A stretch of DNA of 64,000 nucleotides from Bacillus sp. FJAT-28004 (lineage in GTDB: Bacteria > Bacillota > Bacilli > Paenibacillales > Paenibacillaceae): the NCBI RefSeq assembly GCF_001280845.1, contig NZ_LGHP01000001.1, positions 1,256,319-1,320,318 on the forward strand. The letters are read 5' to 3'. This document shows positions 17,512 through 27,150 of the stretch, one piece after another. The notes under the pieces are model-generated. The model made no database searches. It saw only the letters and a list, made by a program, of their open reading frames with translations, and was not told where the DNA came from. The position numbers and the translations under genes are program-made. How positions within the stretch are numbered: position 1 is the first letter of the stretch; each line of letters starts with the position of its first letter.

Positions 17512-17862
17512 TGTATCATTGGGACAGCTTTTATGTCAATTACTTTTTCCAATTTATATCCACTCAAAAGGTTGCTTCAAAATCTATCATCCATACCCTC
17601 CAATGCATTAGCTGCAAGCATAAATCGTGTTTTATTAACTTATTTCGTCTACAAGCCATTCCCCGCGAAAGAAGTATTTATTTGGTTGGAATGTTTTTTT
17701 ACTGTTACAAATCCAGTAAGTACAAGGGGTGTGGGGTTTTGATTGTGAAAAATGACAATTCGCAGCATGAATGACATATTTACAATGGCTAACTCAATAA
17801 GTTATTCATATAAGAAGAGACAACTTATTTCACTATTTAGATAATCTTGAGGAGGTACAACC

Positions 17863-19371
17863 ATGTCCCATAAGGAAGAACAATCACCACGCCGTCCGAA
17901 CATCCTATTCATTCAAACGGATCAGCAGCGCGTCGATACGCTGCGCAGTTATGGTGGACAAGTATGCCAAACGCCATATTTGAATGCCCTTGCGGATGAA
18001 AGCGTTGTCTTCGAAAATGCCTATACAAGCTGCCCAGTATGCACGCCGGCTCGGGCTTCGATGCAGACGGGGATGTATCCGTTCAAGCACGGGATGCAGA
18101 CGAACGGCTACGGCATGGGCAGCATGGTTCAAGAACTGCCCGATACGTCCCGACTGCTCAGCAGACAGTTGGAGGAGCAGTCGTACAGCATTGGCTATAC
18201 GGGCAAGTGGCATCTGGGCTTCGGACCGGAGATGGGCAACCACTTACGGGAGAATCTCGCTTATGTACGTTTTCCGGACATTGCCGCTGGAATCAAGTCC
18301 ATGCCTACCGATGTCGGCTATGAGGGCGACGATTTTGCTGGCCACGGGGGCGGGGGGATGAACTACCCGCAATTCAGGCAATATTTACAGGATAACGGAC
18401 TTACCTGGCAGGAAGAAAATAAAGTGAGCGGTCACTTCGAGTATCATTACGCCTCTGAATTGACCTCACCTATTGAGTCTACTGTTGAATACTATTTGAC
18501 GGAGCGGGCAATCCATTATATCGGTCAATTTCGTCAGCGAGAGGAACCTTTTTTCTTCTCATTAAATTTTTGGGGCCCGCATGAGCCTTATGTAGCGCCA
18601 ACGCGGTTTTTAGACTTATACCGCGATGTAGCTATTGAGCCGTGGCCGAACTTTTACGACGACAATAAAGGAAAACCATCCATTCATCGCATCAAAAAAG
18701 GAAACACGACGGAATGGTCCGATTTTGTTCCCTATATTAAACATTATTATGGAGCGATGAGCAGCATTGATGAGCAGATCGGACGACTGCTAAATTACTT
18801 GAAGCAGCATGATCTATACGAGAATACGGTTATTATCTTTACCGCTGACCATGGGGAGTCGCTTGGCATTCACGGCGGCTTGTGTGACAAATCGTTTTTC
18901 ATGTATGAAGAAACCTGCCGCATCCCGCTCATTGTCAAGCCGGCCGGTGGTCGAATGGAGCCGCGGACGGAAACCAGCTTCGTCGGCACCTGCGATATCC
19001 ATGCAACGATTCTTGATCTCGCGGGTGCTGGATCCCCGCCGCCTGGAGCGGACGGCAGGTCATTTGCACCGACGCTCGTGGGAGAGGCCTTGGTCGAATG
19101 GCCAGATTGTATCGTAACGGAGGGTGCTGGCCTTGAGGCTGCAATGTTCACCCAACGTATGCTCCGCAAAGGTTCATACAAATATGTATTTAATTGCGGT
19201 GATATGGATGAGCTTTACGATTTGGCAAACGATCCTCACGAGTTGACCAATCTGATCGACCGCTCGGACTACAAGCAAACGCTTGCCGAGCTGCGGCAGT
19301 CGCTTGTGGACTGGATGATTTATCACGAGGACAGCCTTCTCAAACAGTTCAAGCGGATGCGGATTGAGTAG
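17863..19371 (+). CDS. Type I (S1 family) sulfatase
   Basis: A 502-residue cytosolic sulfatase that hydrolyses sulfate esters. The start motif PNILFIQTDQQRVDTL carries metal-binding Asp residues. The site for conversion of Cys to formylglycine is CTPARAS (about residue 61-67), within VCTPARASMQTG. Other family motifs are YTGKWHLG, GPHEPY and ADHGESLG. No signal peptide is present. It needs a formylglycine-generating enzyme; one is encoded at 49504. It is preceded by GAGGAGG and appears to be a single-gene unit ending at the terminator 19422-19450. Substrate is unknown, probably a sulfated sugar. Confidence 0.92.
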   Translation: MSHKEEQSPRRPNILFIQTDQQRVDTLRSYGGQVCQTPYLNALADESVVFENAYTSCPVCTPARASMQTGMYPFKHGMQTNGYGMGSMVQELPDTSRLLSRQLEEQSYSIGYTGKWHLGFGPEMGNHLRENLAYVRFPDIAAGIKSMPTDVGYEGDDFAGHGGGGMNYPQFRQYLQDNGLTWQEENKVSGHFEYHYASELTSPIESTVEYYLTERAIHYIGQFRQREEPFFFSLNFWGPHEPYVAPTRFLDLYRDVAIEPWPNFYDDNKGKPSIHRIKKGNTTEWSDFVPYIKHYYGAMSSIDEQIGRLLNYLKQHDLYENTVIIFTADHGESLGIHGGLCDKSFFMYEETCRIPLIVKPAGGRMEPRTETSFVGTCDIHATILDLAGAGSPPPGADGRSFAPTLVGEALVEWPDCIVTEGAGLEAAMFTQRMLRKGSYKYVFNCGDMDELYDLANDPHELTNLIDRSDYKQTLAELRQSLVDWMIYHEDSLLKQFKRMRIE

Positions 19372-19421
19372 GGGAGAGAAGTTTAGGGGATCAGCCTTAA
19401 TGCGAAAATCGCATTCTTATT

Positions 19422-19450
19422 AGACCGTCTCATTTGAGGCGGTCTTTACT
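19422..19450 (+). terminator. Terminator after the sulfatase gene
   Basis: AGACCGTCTCA pairs with TGAGGCGGTCT (one G-T pair) with a minimal loop, followed by a short T-rich stretch. Confidence 0.8.
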
Positions 19451-19582
19451 ATTTAGTAACCTGAACTCGGAGCTTTGACGTAGGATTACAAATGTATTTA
19501 ATCAAAATAAAGACTTTAACTTACCCAATCTCTCAATTTTTTTGCTATATGGAGCAACTTTGAGAAATTATCCAAACTGATC

Positions 19583-19732
19583 TTTGTCACCCCTTCGCAC
19601 CTGTGCGCGACAGGGATCGTTATTTCGGAGCCGTGAAGGCAACAATTGCTGCATAAGGCCGTACAAGAACAACTTTGGATTATTGAGGACGATTATGATA
19701 GTGAGTTTCGATATCGTGGGGAGCTTGAATGA
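19583..19732 (+). pseudogene. MocR/PdxR-type regulator fragment
   Basis: One frame reads FVTPSHLCATGIVISEP, a stop, then LWIIEDDYDSEFRYRGELE and a second stop. These match the aminotransferase-like domain of MocR regulators, where TPSHQxPTG and IEDDYDSEFRY are conserved. Only about 50 codons remain, and both ends are missing. The rest of the 19451-19744 interval shows nothing recognisable. Confidence 0.8.
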
Positions 19733-19744
19733 TAAGTTGCGGTA

Positions 19745-19797
19745 ATAAAAAAGGAAAGAAGCTGTTCATGACCGATTTGGTTCATGGACAGCTTCTT
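19745..19797 (-). terminator. Terminator for the araC-like gene (minus strand)
   Basis: A stem of at least 15 pairs (AAGAAGCTGTTCATG with CATGGACAGCTTCTT) is followed, on the minus strand, by TCCTTTTTTATT. It lies downstream of the minus-strand AraC gene. Confidence 0.8.
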
Positions 19798-19866
19798 GTG
19801 CGTTTAGCGGGGCAACCGACTAAGGAGTGAAAGGGTCAATCTTCAACATTGGGCCTTTTCATAAAT

Positions 19867-20676
19867 CTAAACTTTGTTGTTCTTTCGATAGTCAGACGGA
19901 CTTACTCCGACACGTGACGAGAAGATACGGCTGAGGTAATATCCGTTGTCATAACCGCATTGTACAGCAATTTCCTGCAAAGTATAATCGCTTTCCAGCA
20001 ATAGAGATTTTATTCGATGGATTCTTAAGGTAGTGATGTACTCGCATGGATTGACAGAGAAAGTTTGTTTAAACTTTCTTGTCAACTGCACAGCGCTTAA
20101 ACCAAATTCAGCGGCCACACTATTTATGTTGAAAGGTGTATAAGCGAGCGTTTGCAAACGCTCGAGTATGGCTTCAAGCACCGGATCGTCCGCGCTCGGC
20201 ATCGATTCCTGAAATAGTGGATTGAAATGATCGCTGGCAAGCAGGAGGATGTCGTGAATAATCGTGTTCTTCCAAAGCTGCGCTTGTTGATCCGAACGCC
20301 CCGAAAGCTTACGAAGCAATCGAAGATTAGACCTTAAGCGTTCCGGGTCTCCGATAATCAATTGGCCATGTGGACAGCTTTCTTCAGATGCGTGTATGTT
20401 GGTGTTCATTTCGTTTGAATGAAACATAATGAAATGAAAAGTTAACGCCTCAAGCGTTTCTCTATGGAATGCAATATGAGGAGGGCATATAACGATTCTG
20501 CCGAAGCCGGATTCTCCTTCTTGATTGGCAATCCGGAATGAGAAGCGGCCACTTTCAGGTATGAACATAACCCAGTTGGCATAAGTGTCCACGGAAAGTT
20601 GGAATCGATCGATACTCTGCCAATAGTTATAGGATATTACAGTCGGTGTGTGCGACCATAGCGCGAGATTATCCAT
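19867..20676 (-). CDS. AraC-family transcriptional regulator
   Basis: A 269-residue regulator with an N-terminal cupin-like sensor (about 1-150) and two C-terminal helix-turn-helix motifs. The motifs are seen in FNINSVAAEFGLSAVQLTRK and in LQEIAVQCGYDNGYYLSRIF. The upstream in-frame ATG at 20772 is rejected in favour of 20676, which has AAGGAG at good spacing. It is divergent from the FAD oxidoreductase gene with about 120 bases between them, so it probably controls that gene in response to a small sugar-like ligand (inference). Confidence 0.88.
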   Translation of the reverse strand: MDNLALWSHTPTVISYNYWQSIDRFQLSVDTYANWVMFIPESGRFSFRIANQEGESGFGRIVICPPHIAFHRETLEALTFHFIMFHSNEMNTNIHASEESCPHGQLIIGDPERLRSNLRLLRKLSGRSDQQAQLWKNTIIHDILLLASDHFNPLFQESMPSADDPVLEAILERLQTLAYTPFNINSVAAEFGLSAVQLTRKFKQTFSVNPCEYITTLRIHRIKSLLLESDYTLQEIAVQCGYDNGYYLSRIFSSRVGVSPSDYRKNNKV

Positions 20677-20798
20677 TTTTATAAGCTCCTTGAAATAAAG
20701 TATATCATTGATGTAATTATAGTGTATTTTCTTATACTTTGAATAGCAATATATTTGAAATTGAAGATACACACAACTTATATTCAGGGGAGATTACC

Positions 20799-23042
20799 AT
20801 GAGAAATGAGTTAGTGAAAACGGATATTACAGTAGTTGGCGGCGGATTGGCGGGCATCTGTGCGGCCATCGCCGCGGCAAGATTGGGTTTGAAGGTGGCA
20901 CTTGTTCATAACCGTCCAGTGCTCGGGGGCAATTCCAGCTCGGAGGTGAGAGTGTGGGTATGCGGCGCAACCGGTCATGGAGTAAATCGATATGCCCGTG
21001 AGACGGGGATAATGGGAGAGTTGTTCCTTGAGAACCAGTACCGCAATCCCGAAGGAAATCCTTATTTGTGGGATTTGACATTGCTGGAAGCGGTTCGCGC
21101 GGAACCGAACATTAGCCTGTACTTGAACACAGACGTTCGGGAAGTCGAAGCGGACGGAGAGCTTGAAGAGCGAGTTATCCGCGCTGTTACCGGATGGATG
21201 ATGGGCTCGGAGCTGCTTATTCGTTTCGAGAGCGAAGTGTTCCTCGATTGCACGGGAGATGGTTTGGTCGGTTTCCTAGCGGGAGCAGCCTATCGTATAG
21301 GGCGTGAAGCGCAACACGAATACGAAGAGGATTGGGCGCCAGAGGTCGCGGACGACATTACGTTAGGCAGCACCCTGTTGTTTTACACGAAGGATACCGG
21401 CAAGCCGGTTCGTTTTGTCGCACCGTCATTCGCTAAGGACATTTTGACGACATCTATTCCGATCAAACGAGTCATCCGCAGCGGCGATTCGGGCTGCCAC
21501 TATTGGTGGATCGAATGGGGTGGTGAGCTGGATAACGTTCATGAGAACGAGCGAATCCGCGATGAGCTATGGTCGGTCATTTATGGGATATGGGACTATA
21601 TCAAAAATTCGGGTCAATTCGATGCTGAGACGATGACGCTCGAATGGGTTGGCTCGATCCCGGGCAAGCGAGAGTACCGCCGCTTTATCGGCGACACGGT
21701 GTTGAATCAAAACGACATTATGGCACAGCGTCCGTTCGACGACAGCATCGCCTTCGGTGGCTGGTCGATCGACTTGCATCCCCCTCAAGGCATGTATGCG
21801 TCTGAGCGCGGATCTAAACATTTGCATGCGGATGGAATCTACCATATTCCGTTCGGGTCTTTGTATTCAAGAAACGTGAGCAATCTGTTATTCGCCGGAC
21901 GAAACATTAGCGCGACGCACGTTGCTTTTGGCACGACGAGGGTAATGGCAACTTGCGCGGTGATGGGAGAAGCTGCTGGGGCTGGCGCTGCGTTGTCCGT
22001 CATGAAAGGCGTAACGCCGCGCGAACTGCGCGAAAGCCATATTGCCGAACTTCAGCAGATCATGCTTAAGAGTGACGCTTCGATCATCGGATTACGGAAC
22101 ATGGACGAATTGGACTTGGCTAGGAGAGGAACCATGTGCTCTTCGAGTGCTTTAACGCGAATTCGCTTGGATCAGCCGTCGGTTGCTTACCCCCTTGCGA
22201 AGGACGTCGGCTTGCTATTTCCGATTGAAGGTGAGATGGGACGGTTCGAGCTTCTGCTGTCGGCAAGCGGGGAAAGTGAGCTTACCGTTGAGCTATGGGA
22301 TACCGGACGTGCAGAAAACTACGTTCCGGCATCGCTCTGTCAAAGTGTGAAGGTGACAGTAAGCACGGGTGAGCGGCAATGGGTCGAGATTCCGCTGGTG
22401 CTGGGTAGCGACGAAGCGGCGAAAAATGCATTTGTCATCGTCCGCGCAAACGACCGAATCAATTTGTTTAAGTCGGCTGTTCCACTAACTGGCGTACTCG
22501 CTTTCGAGAGCATGCATACCGAACACTCTAATCTCGGTGATGACGAGCGATATACGCCTGTCACCGAATGGAGCATGAAACGGCTGGTTCGCGAGCCATT
22601 TTGTTTCTCGGTGGCAACGGGAGCATATGCGGCGAGCAAGGCAAACGATGGTTACGCAAGACCGTTCGGCGGACCGCACATTTGGGTATCGGAACCGCTG
22701 AAAGCCGGTATTGACGAATGGATTGAGGTTGATCTGGTTGAAGCGACGAATGTGTCCGAAATCCATGTGACCTTCAACGACGACGTAAACGAGGATTTAA
22801 TTAACCTCCATCATCACGAAACGCCTTTCACGGTTATTCCGGAGCTCGTCAAAGACTACCGAATCGAGGCTTGGGCAAACAGCGGGTGGACTGTTTTGCA
22901 TAGAGAAACGAATAATCGAATAAGAAAAAGAGTTCATTCCATAAACGGAGTACAAACAAACAAGCTAAGATTGGTTATTGAATGTACGAATGGCAGCCCA
23001 CGAGCGGAAATTGTGGAGATTAGAGTATACAGTTGTAAATGA
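20799..23042 (+). CDS. FAD-dependent oxidoreductase with C-terminal galactose-binding-like domain
   Basis: A 747-residue protein. The N-terminus has the dinucleotide fold ITVVGGGLAGICAAIAAARL, and the nearby GGNSSSEVRVWVCGA and FLDCTGDGLVGFLAGA are hallmarks of the FAD_oxidored group. A second FAD contact is LLFAGRNISATHVAFGTTR. The last 250 residues are beta-rich and look like a carbohydrate-binding or discoidin-type module. No signal peptide is seen. ATG 20799 is chosen because AGGGGAG precedes it; the ORF continues upstream to 20739. Members are common in glycan loci, but their exact reaction is generally unknown to me; oxidation of a sugar ring or its derivative is the inference. Confidence 0.85.
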   Translation: MRNELVKTDITVVGGGLAGICAAIAAARLGLKVALVHNRPVLGGNSSSEVRVWVCGATGHGVNRYARETGIMGELFLENQYRNPEGNPYLWDLTLLEAVRAEPNISLYLNTDVREVEADGELEERVIRAVTGWMMGSELLIRFESEVFLDCTGDGLVGFLAGAAYRIGREAQHEYEEDWAPEVADDITLGSTLLFYTKDTGKPVRFVAPSFAKDILTTSIPIKRVIRSGDSGCHYWWIEWGGELDNVHENERIRDELWSVIYGIWDYIKNSGQFDAETMTLEWVGSIPGKREYRRFIGDTVLNQNDIMAQRPFDDSIAFGGWSIDLHPPQGMYASERGSKHLHADGIYHIPFGSLYSRNVSNLLFAGRNISATHVAFGTTRVMATCAVMGEAAGAGAALSVMKGVTPRELRESHIAELQQIMLKSDASIIGLRNMDELDLARRGTMCSSSALTRIRLDQPSVAYPLAKDVGLLFPIEGEMGRFELLLSASGESELTVELWDTGRAENYVPASLCQSVKVTVSTGERQWVEIPLVLGSDEAAKNAFVIVRANDRINLFKSAVPLTGVLAFESMHTEHSNLGDDERYTPVTEWSMKRLVREPFCFSVATGAYAASKANDGYARPFGGPHIWVSEPLKAGIDEWIEVDLVEATNVSEIHVTFNDDVNEDLINLHHHETPFTVIPELVKDYRIEAWANSGWTVLHRETNNRIRKRVHSINGVQTNKLRLVIECTNGSPRAEIVEIRVYSCK

Positions 23043-23051
23043 CTCTAGAAA

Positions 23052-23097
23052 AAAGAGGGTGCCTTTGCCAATTTCATGGCATTAGGACACCCTCTTT
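23052..23097. terminator. Bidirectional terminator
   Basis: AAAGAGGGTG pairs with CACCCTCTTT, with further inner pairing, between two converging genes. Confidence 0.82.
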
Positions 23098-23154
23098 CAG
23101 ATTGTAGAGAAACCCGCGTTTCAAATAGTGCAGTTCATCCATTTCTTCAGAATA

Positions 23155-24357
23155 TTATTTTGCCAAGATGCTTGCAGATTGTTTTTCTTTCCACATCATC
23201 GTAATGACAAGACCAATCAACATGATGACAGCGGCAAAGAGATACGGATAGTTGATGTTGACATCAAATAATATTCCACCTAACGCAGGTCCGACGATAT
23301 TGCCTAGGCTAGTATAGGTGGAGTTCATTCCGGCAATAAAGCCTTGTTCTTTTTCGGCCGTTTTTGATAAATAGGTCGTTAATGCTGGTCGCAGCAAGTC
23401 AAATGCGAGAAAGATGAAGCAAGTTACTAGCAAAACGGCTAAATAGCTGGAGATCATGGTGGATACTACCGCAAAAAATACGCCAGCAATCAAGCATATT
23501 TGAATAAGTTTCTTTTCACCGAGTTTATCTACCATTTTACCAAACATAAAGACCTGAACGACAACCCCGAAGATTGCACTTATTGTAATAACGGCCGCAA
23601 TATCTTGAGGAGTGAAACCAAATTTATGATCTGAAAAGAGACTGAAAACTGTTTCATATGCTGATAAACCAAAGGCCAGTACAAACACAATAATAAAGGC
23701 GATAATGTATTGTGGTTGAAGCGATCGTTTCAGATCAGATACAAAGCTGGTACCTTTTTTGAGCTGAGTAATTTCCAAAAGTTCCTGTTTGGTTAGCGGC
23801 TCTTTTAAAATAAATAGGGATGAAATACATGTTATTAATGCGAAGCCAGCAGCAAAGTAGAATGGGGCACGCACTCCCAGCTCAGCAATAAAACCTCCGA
23901 TACCCGGGCCAATAATAAAACCGATACTAATAGCAGCAGAAATGTAACCCATCGCTTTGGGCCTTTCCTCTACTGAGGTAATATCCGCAACAAAAGCGGT
24001 TACGGCAGGCATAATAAATGCACCACTAATGCCTCCTAGAATACGGGAAAAATAAAGAACGGATACATTTGTACCGAGTCCAAAGATCACCTCTGAAATA
24101 CTGAAGAGGAATAAGCCGATAACGATCATTTTCTTTCTGCCGTAAGTGTCAATCCATCGTCCTGCTAGAGGAGACATGAGTAATTGTGCAAACGCAAAGG
24201 CCGCCATAAGATAACCCATCGATTGGCCTGTTAGATGCATAATATTCATAAAGGATGGCATAACAGGGACGATTAGTCCGACTCCTAGAAAAACAATGAA
24301 TATATTACTTAGTAGAATGAATAAGACAGTTTTTTGATCTTTCAATGGTTTCTTCAT
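23155..24357 (-). CDS. MFS drug efflux transporter (Bmr/NorA-like)
   Basis: A 400-residue major facilitator with twelve hydrophobic segments. The MFS motif A appears as GRWIDTYGRKKMIVIG after the second helix, and the fifth-helix antiporter motif C as GFIIGPGIGGFIAE. Both are features of proton-coupled drug exporters of the Bmr/NorA group. It is 24 bases downstream of a TetR gene on the same strand, a classic repressor/exporter pair. Substrates are unknown. Confidence 0.88.
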   Translation of the reverse strand: MKKPLKDQKTVLFILLSNIFIVFLGVGLIVPVMPSFMNIMHLTGQSMGYLMAAFAFAQLLMSPLAGRWIDTYGRKKMIVIGLFLFSISEVIFGLGTNVSVLYFSRILGGISGAFIMPAVTAFVADITSVEERPKAMGYISAAISIGFIIGPGIGGFIAELGVRAPFYFAAGFALITCISSLFILKEPLTKQELLEITQLKKGTSFVSDLKRSLQPQYIIAFIIVFVLAFGLSAYETVFSLFSDHKFGFTPQDIAAVITISAIFGVVVQVFMFGKMVDKLGEKKLIQICLIAGVFFAVVSTMISSYLAVLLVTCFIFLAFDLLRPALTTYLSKTAEKEQGFIAGMNSTYTSLGNIVGPALGGILFDVNINYPYLFAAVIMLIGLVITMMWKEKQSASILAK

Positions 24358-24381
24358 GAAACAATACCTCTCTCTGTAAAA

Positions 24382-24972
24382 TCAAAGCTGTGAAATACCT
24401 CTCCAAAATACAGTCCATGAGGCATTTAATTTATCAATTAGACGTTTTTCATTATTCCCATATGCAAGCTCTAACATGATGGAATCAACTACACCTAAGA
24501 AAGCAAGCGTAGGGATGGAGGCTGTATCTTCCATAATGGCTTTCGCATCGATCCAATCTTGGAATTTGCCTTCCAGAACGGTTTGAATCTTATTCTCCGA
24601 ATCGATTACTTCATCATTAATAGCTGCTGCCAGATGGAGAGGCGGAAAAAAAGACATACGCAGCCAAAACTTTAACTGCTCGCTCTGTTGAAACAAATCA
24701 ATGACTAGTTGCAGATATCCAAATAAATCCTCTTTGGGATTTTGGGTATCGACTTTACTTAAATAGTTTAGCTTCGATGAGACTTCTGTTTCTTTGGCAT
24801 CTTGTAATACTTGTAGAAATAGATCATCTTTTCCTTTGAAATGTGCATAGAGAGACTGTTTTTTCATACCGACATTGTCGGCAATCTGAGACAGCGATGC
24901 ACCCTCATAACCATGAATTGTGAAAAATTTCAATGCGATGTCTTTAATTTCTTTACTTTTCAATAAACCCAC
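24382..24972 (-). CDS. TetR-family transcriptional regulator
   Basis: The product has a TetR N-terminal helix-turn-helix, with SLSQIADNVGMKKQSLYAHF at about 24-43, and a helical ligand domain. The coordinates use the first in-frame GTG (196 residues), but GAGGTGG overlaps that codon and fits a TTG start at 24963 (193 residues) better. It should repress itself and the MFS gene from the palindrome just upstream (24983-24994). Confidence 0.88.
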   Translation of the reverse strand: MGLLKSKEIKDIALKFFTIHGYEGASLSQIADNVGMKKQSLYAHFKGKDDLFLQVLQDAKETEVSSKLNYLSKVDTQNPKEDLFGYLQLVIDLFQQSEQLKFWLRMSFFPPLHLAAAINDEVIDSENKIQTVLEGKFQDWIDAKAIMEDTASIPTLAFLGVVDSIMLELAYGNNEKRLIDKLNASWTVFWRGISQL

Positions 24973-24982
24973 CTCATTATTA

Positions 24983-24994
24983 ACGAACGTTCGT
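24983..24994. promoter_or_regulatory. TetR operator palindrome
   Basis: ACGAACGTTCGT is a perfect 12-bp palindrome, 10-20 bases upstream of the TetR start. Its form resembles operators of QacR/AcrR-type TetR proteins that control neighbouring exporters. Confidence 0.7.
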
Positions 24995-25213
24995 CAGTTA
25001 TATTATCAAATTTTTTTTCCTTATGCAAATGTAAATTGCTTTCGTAAGCCATATGTCTGAAATTCTCCGCACGGACTGATTACCGATTCGAACAAATGAA
25101 CAACATTCACCGAACAAAACTCCCCCTTTGTTTCAAACAAAGTCCCTTTCGAAACAAATTACCCACCCTTCAAAAACAACTGTCGGTTTTTCCTGGACGC
25201 TTCTTTCGTTACA

Positions 25214-25228
25214 ATGAAAGCGCATACT
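25214..25228 (+). promoter_or_regulatory. cre-like catabolite site upstream of the GH63-like gene
   Basis: ATGAAAGCGCATACT fits the degenerate CcpA consensus WTGNAANCGNWNNCW at every fixed position. It overlaps the end of a possible -10 (TACAAT, 25210-25215), where CcpA would repress the gene. Confidence 0.6.
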
Positions 25229-25249
25229 ATTCCGTGAAGGAGATTAGAT

Positions 25250-26953
25250 ATGAACTTTGACCTCAGCATTGTACCCTTCAGTCGAAGAGAATCGTTCTTA
25301 GCGATCTCAATTCTGCCTGAAGCCAAGGATAGACAACAAGGCTTGTATCTGCGTACCGTGCGCGGTGGCGACGATAAATTCGGCGAGGCTTTCCATATCG
25401 ATATGCTGGATGAGAGCGGTCAATCTGTGCCTTTCCAGTCCAAAGCTTTCCCCGAACTGATTCAGCTGAAATCGGCACTTGGCTTAACGGCTGAGATCTG
25501 TATCTCTGACAGCCGGACATTCCGTGTACGGGCGAACGGCTGTGGAATTCGCTTGACCTTCCGTACGGCTGCTTATGATTATGCATATCAAGCAGCGCCT
25601 GACAGTTGGGAAGTAAACAGCTTCACCCATGAATGCAGGTTCATGCTTACTGCGCTTGTTGGTGAGCTGAGGATGGAAGTGCCATGGGACAAAATCAAAA
25701 GCTCGTATGTTATCGCAGATTTCTTACCAGGCAACAAGTCGGGTAATTTAGAATTTGCTATTGAACAATTTCGGACAATTTTGGAGCCGCGGGCTGCTTG
25801 GGAACCGTTTGATGATGTCGTTAGGCAAGTGAAGGAAGAGTTTAATGCGTGGTTGAATAACAGCTTATTCGTGCCACAACGCTGGGAAGAGAGCCGGGTA
25901 CTTGCCGCCTATATTACGTGGTCTTGCCTCGTTCCGGCAGAAGGCTGTCTCACTCGTCCAGCGATGTATATGTCGAAGAACTGGATGACGAATATTTGGA
26001 GCTGGGATCACTGCTTTAATGCGATGGCGCTTGTTCGCCATGATCCGAAGCTGGCATGGGATCAGTTTATGATTTTCTTTGACCGGCAGGATGAGAGTGG
26101 ACTCATTCCGGATTTCATCAACGATAAGTATGAGCTGTGGAATTGCAACAAACCGCCAATTCATGGATGGACACTTGCTTGGATGATGGACAGAACGGAC
26201 TTTATCAAGGAGGAACAGCTTCGTGAGGTTTATGCACCTCTGTCCAAATGGACAAAGTGGTGGTTTGAGTACCGTGATGGTGATGGAGACGGCATTCCAC
26301 AGTACAATCATGGCAACGACTCCGGCTGGGATAACAGTACTGCGTTTAATAATGGGATTCCGGTAGAGAGCCCAGATTTAGCAGCCTTTCTTATTCTGCA
26401 AGCAGAGCTTTTAGCTGAGATTGCAGAAGGGCTTGGACATAGGGAAGAAGCAGCCGAGTGGCGACAGCTTGCTGAGGACACAATGGATAAAATGATCAGC
26501 CATTTCTGGAAAAATGGTCGATTTACGGCCTGCCGATCCGGTACGCATGAGCTCTCCGAAGGAGACAGCCTATTATTGTTCGTTCCCATTATATTGGGCA
26601 AACGTCTACCTGAGCAAATCCGTACTGCACTGCTAGAAGGGCTGCGGGATGAGAGCAGATTCTTAACCGCTAACGGCTGGGCTACAGAGAGTGTGAATAG
26701 TCCTTTCTATAGTCCTGACGGCTATTGGCGAGGTCCAATCTGGGCGCCTTCGACCATGATACTTGTTGAAGGTGCTGCCGCAGCAGGAGATCTTGAGCTT
26801 GCTGAGATGGTCTCACGACGGTTCTGCACCATGCTAGACCTGAGCGGGATGGCCGAGAATTTCGACGCGATTACGGGACAAGGTTTACGTGATCGAGCGT
26901 TTACATGGACGTCAAGCGTGTTCCTCATTCTTGGTAATGAGTATACAACCTAA
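25250..26953 (+). CDS. GH63-like (MGH1-type) glycoside hydrolase
   Basis: A 567-residue cytosolic enzyme with a beta-rich N-terminal part (about 1-190) and an (alpha/alpha)6-barrel. Barrel features include MTNIWSWDHCFNAMAL (a likely catalytic Asp), SGLIPDFIND, IHGWTLAWM, YNHGNDSGWDNSTAF and YWRGPIWAP. These occur in GH63 and related alpha-glucosidase/mannosidase-type proteins. No signal peptide is visible. It is preceded by GAAGGAG and by a cre-like site, and is followed by a two-component system and a sugar importer, so it should process the same imported oligosaccharide. The linkage is not certain. Confidence 0.85.
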   Translation: MNFDLSIVPFSRRESFLAISILPEAKDRQQGLYLRTVRGGDDKFGEAFHIDMLDESGQSVPFQSKAFPELIQLKSALGLTAEICISDSRTFRVRANGCGIRLTFRTAAYDYAYQAAPDSWEVNSFTHECRFMLTALVGELRMEVPWDKIKSSYVIADFLPGNKSGNLEFAIEQFRTILEPRAAWEPFDDVVRQVKEEFNAWLNNSLFVPQRWEESRVLAAYITWSCLVPAEGCLTRPAMYMSKNWMTNIWSWDHCFNAMALVRHDPKLAWDQFMIFFDRQDESGLIPDFINDKYELWNCNKPPIHGWTLAWMMDRTDFIKEEQLREVYAPLSKWTKWWFEYRDGDGDGIPQYNHGNDSGWDNSTAFNNGIPVESPDLAAFLILQAELLAEIAEGLGHREEAAEWRQLAEDTMDKMISHFWKNGRFTACRSGTHELSEGDSLLLFVPIILGKRLPEQIRTALLEGLRDESRFLTANGWATESVNSPFYSPDGYWRGPIWAPSTMILVEGAAAAGDLELAEMVSRRFCTMLDLSGMAENFDAITGQGLRDRAFTWTSSVFLILGNEYTT

Positions 26954-27150
26954 AGAATTGCTGCACTTCCAAAAAGCCATAAACGGGCTGAAGGGAGGTG
27001 CTTTTGACGTTTAAGGGGATAAGATCTCATTTGCGATTGGTGAAGCTTCCTTCCAAAGCATTTTATGCAAAGCTGGATTTACTTTTCATTGTTCGATAAA
27101 AGTGGTCCATGATACACTTCAAGTAAAATGAGGAGGAGGAGACAACCTAA

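Noticed and set aside
17491-17742. Plus-strand frames between the ABC ATPase and the sulfatase gene
   Set aside because: They have no ribosome site, begin within the candidate operator and match nothing I know.
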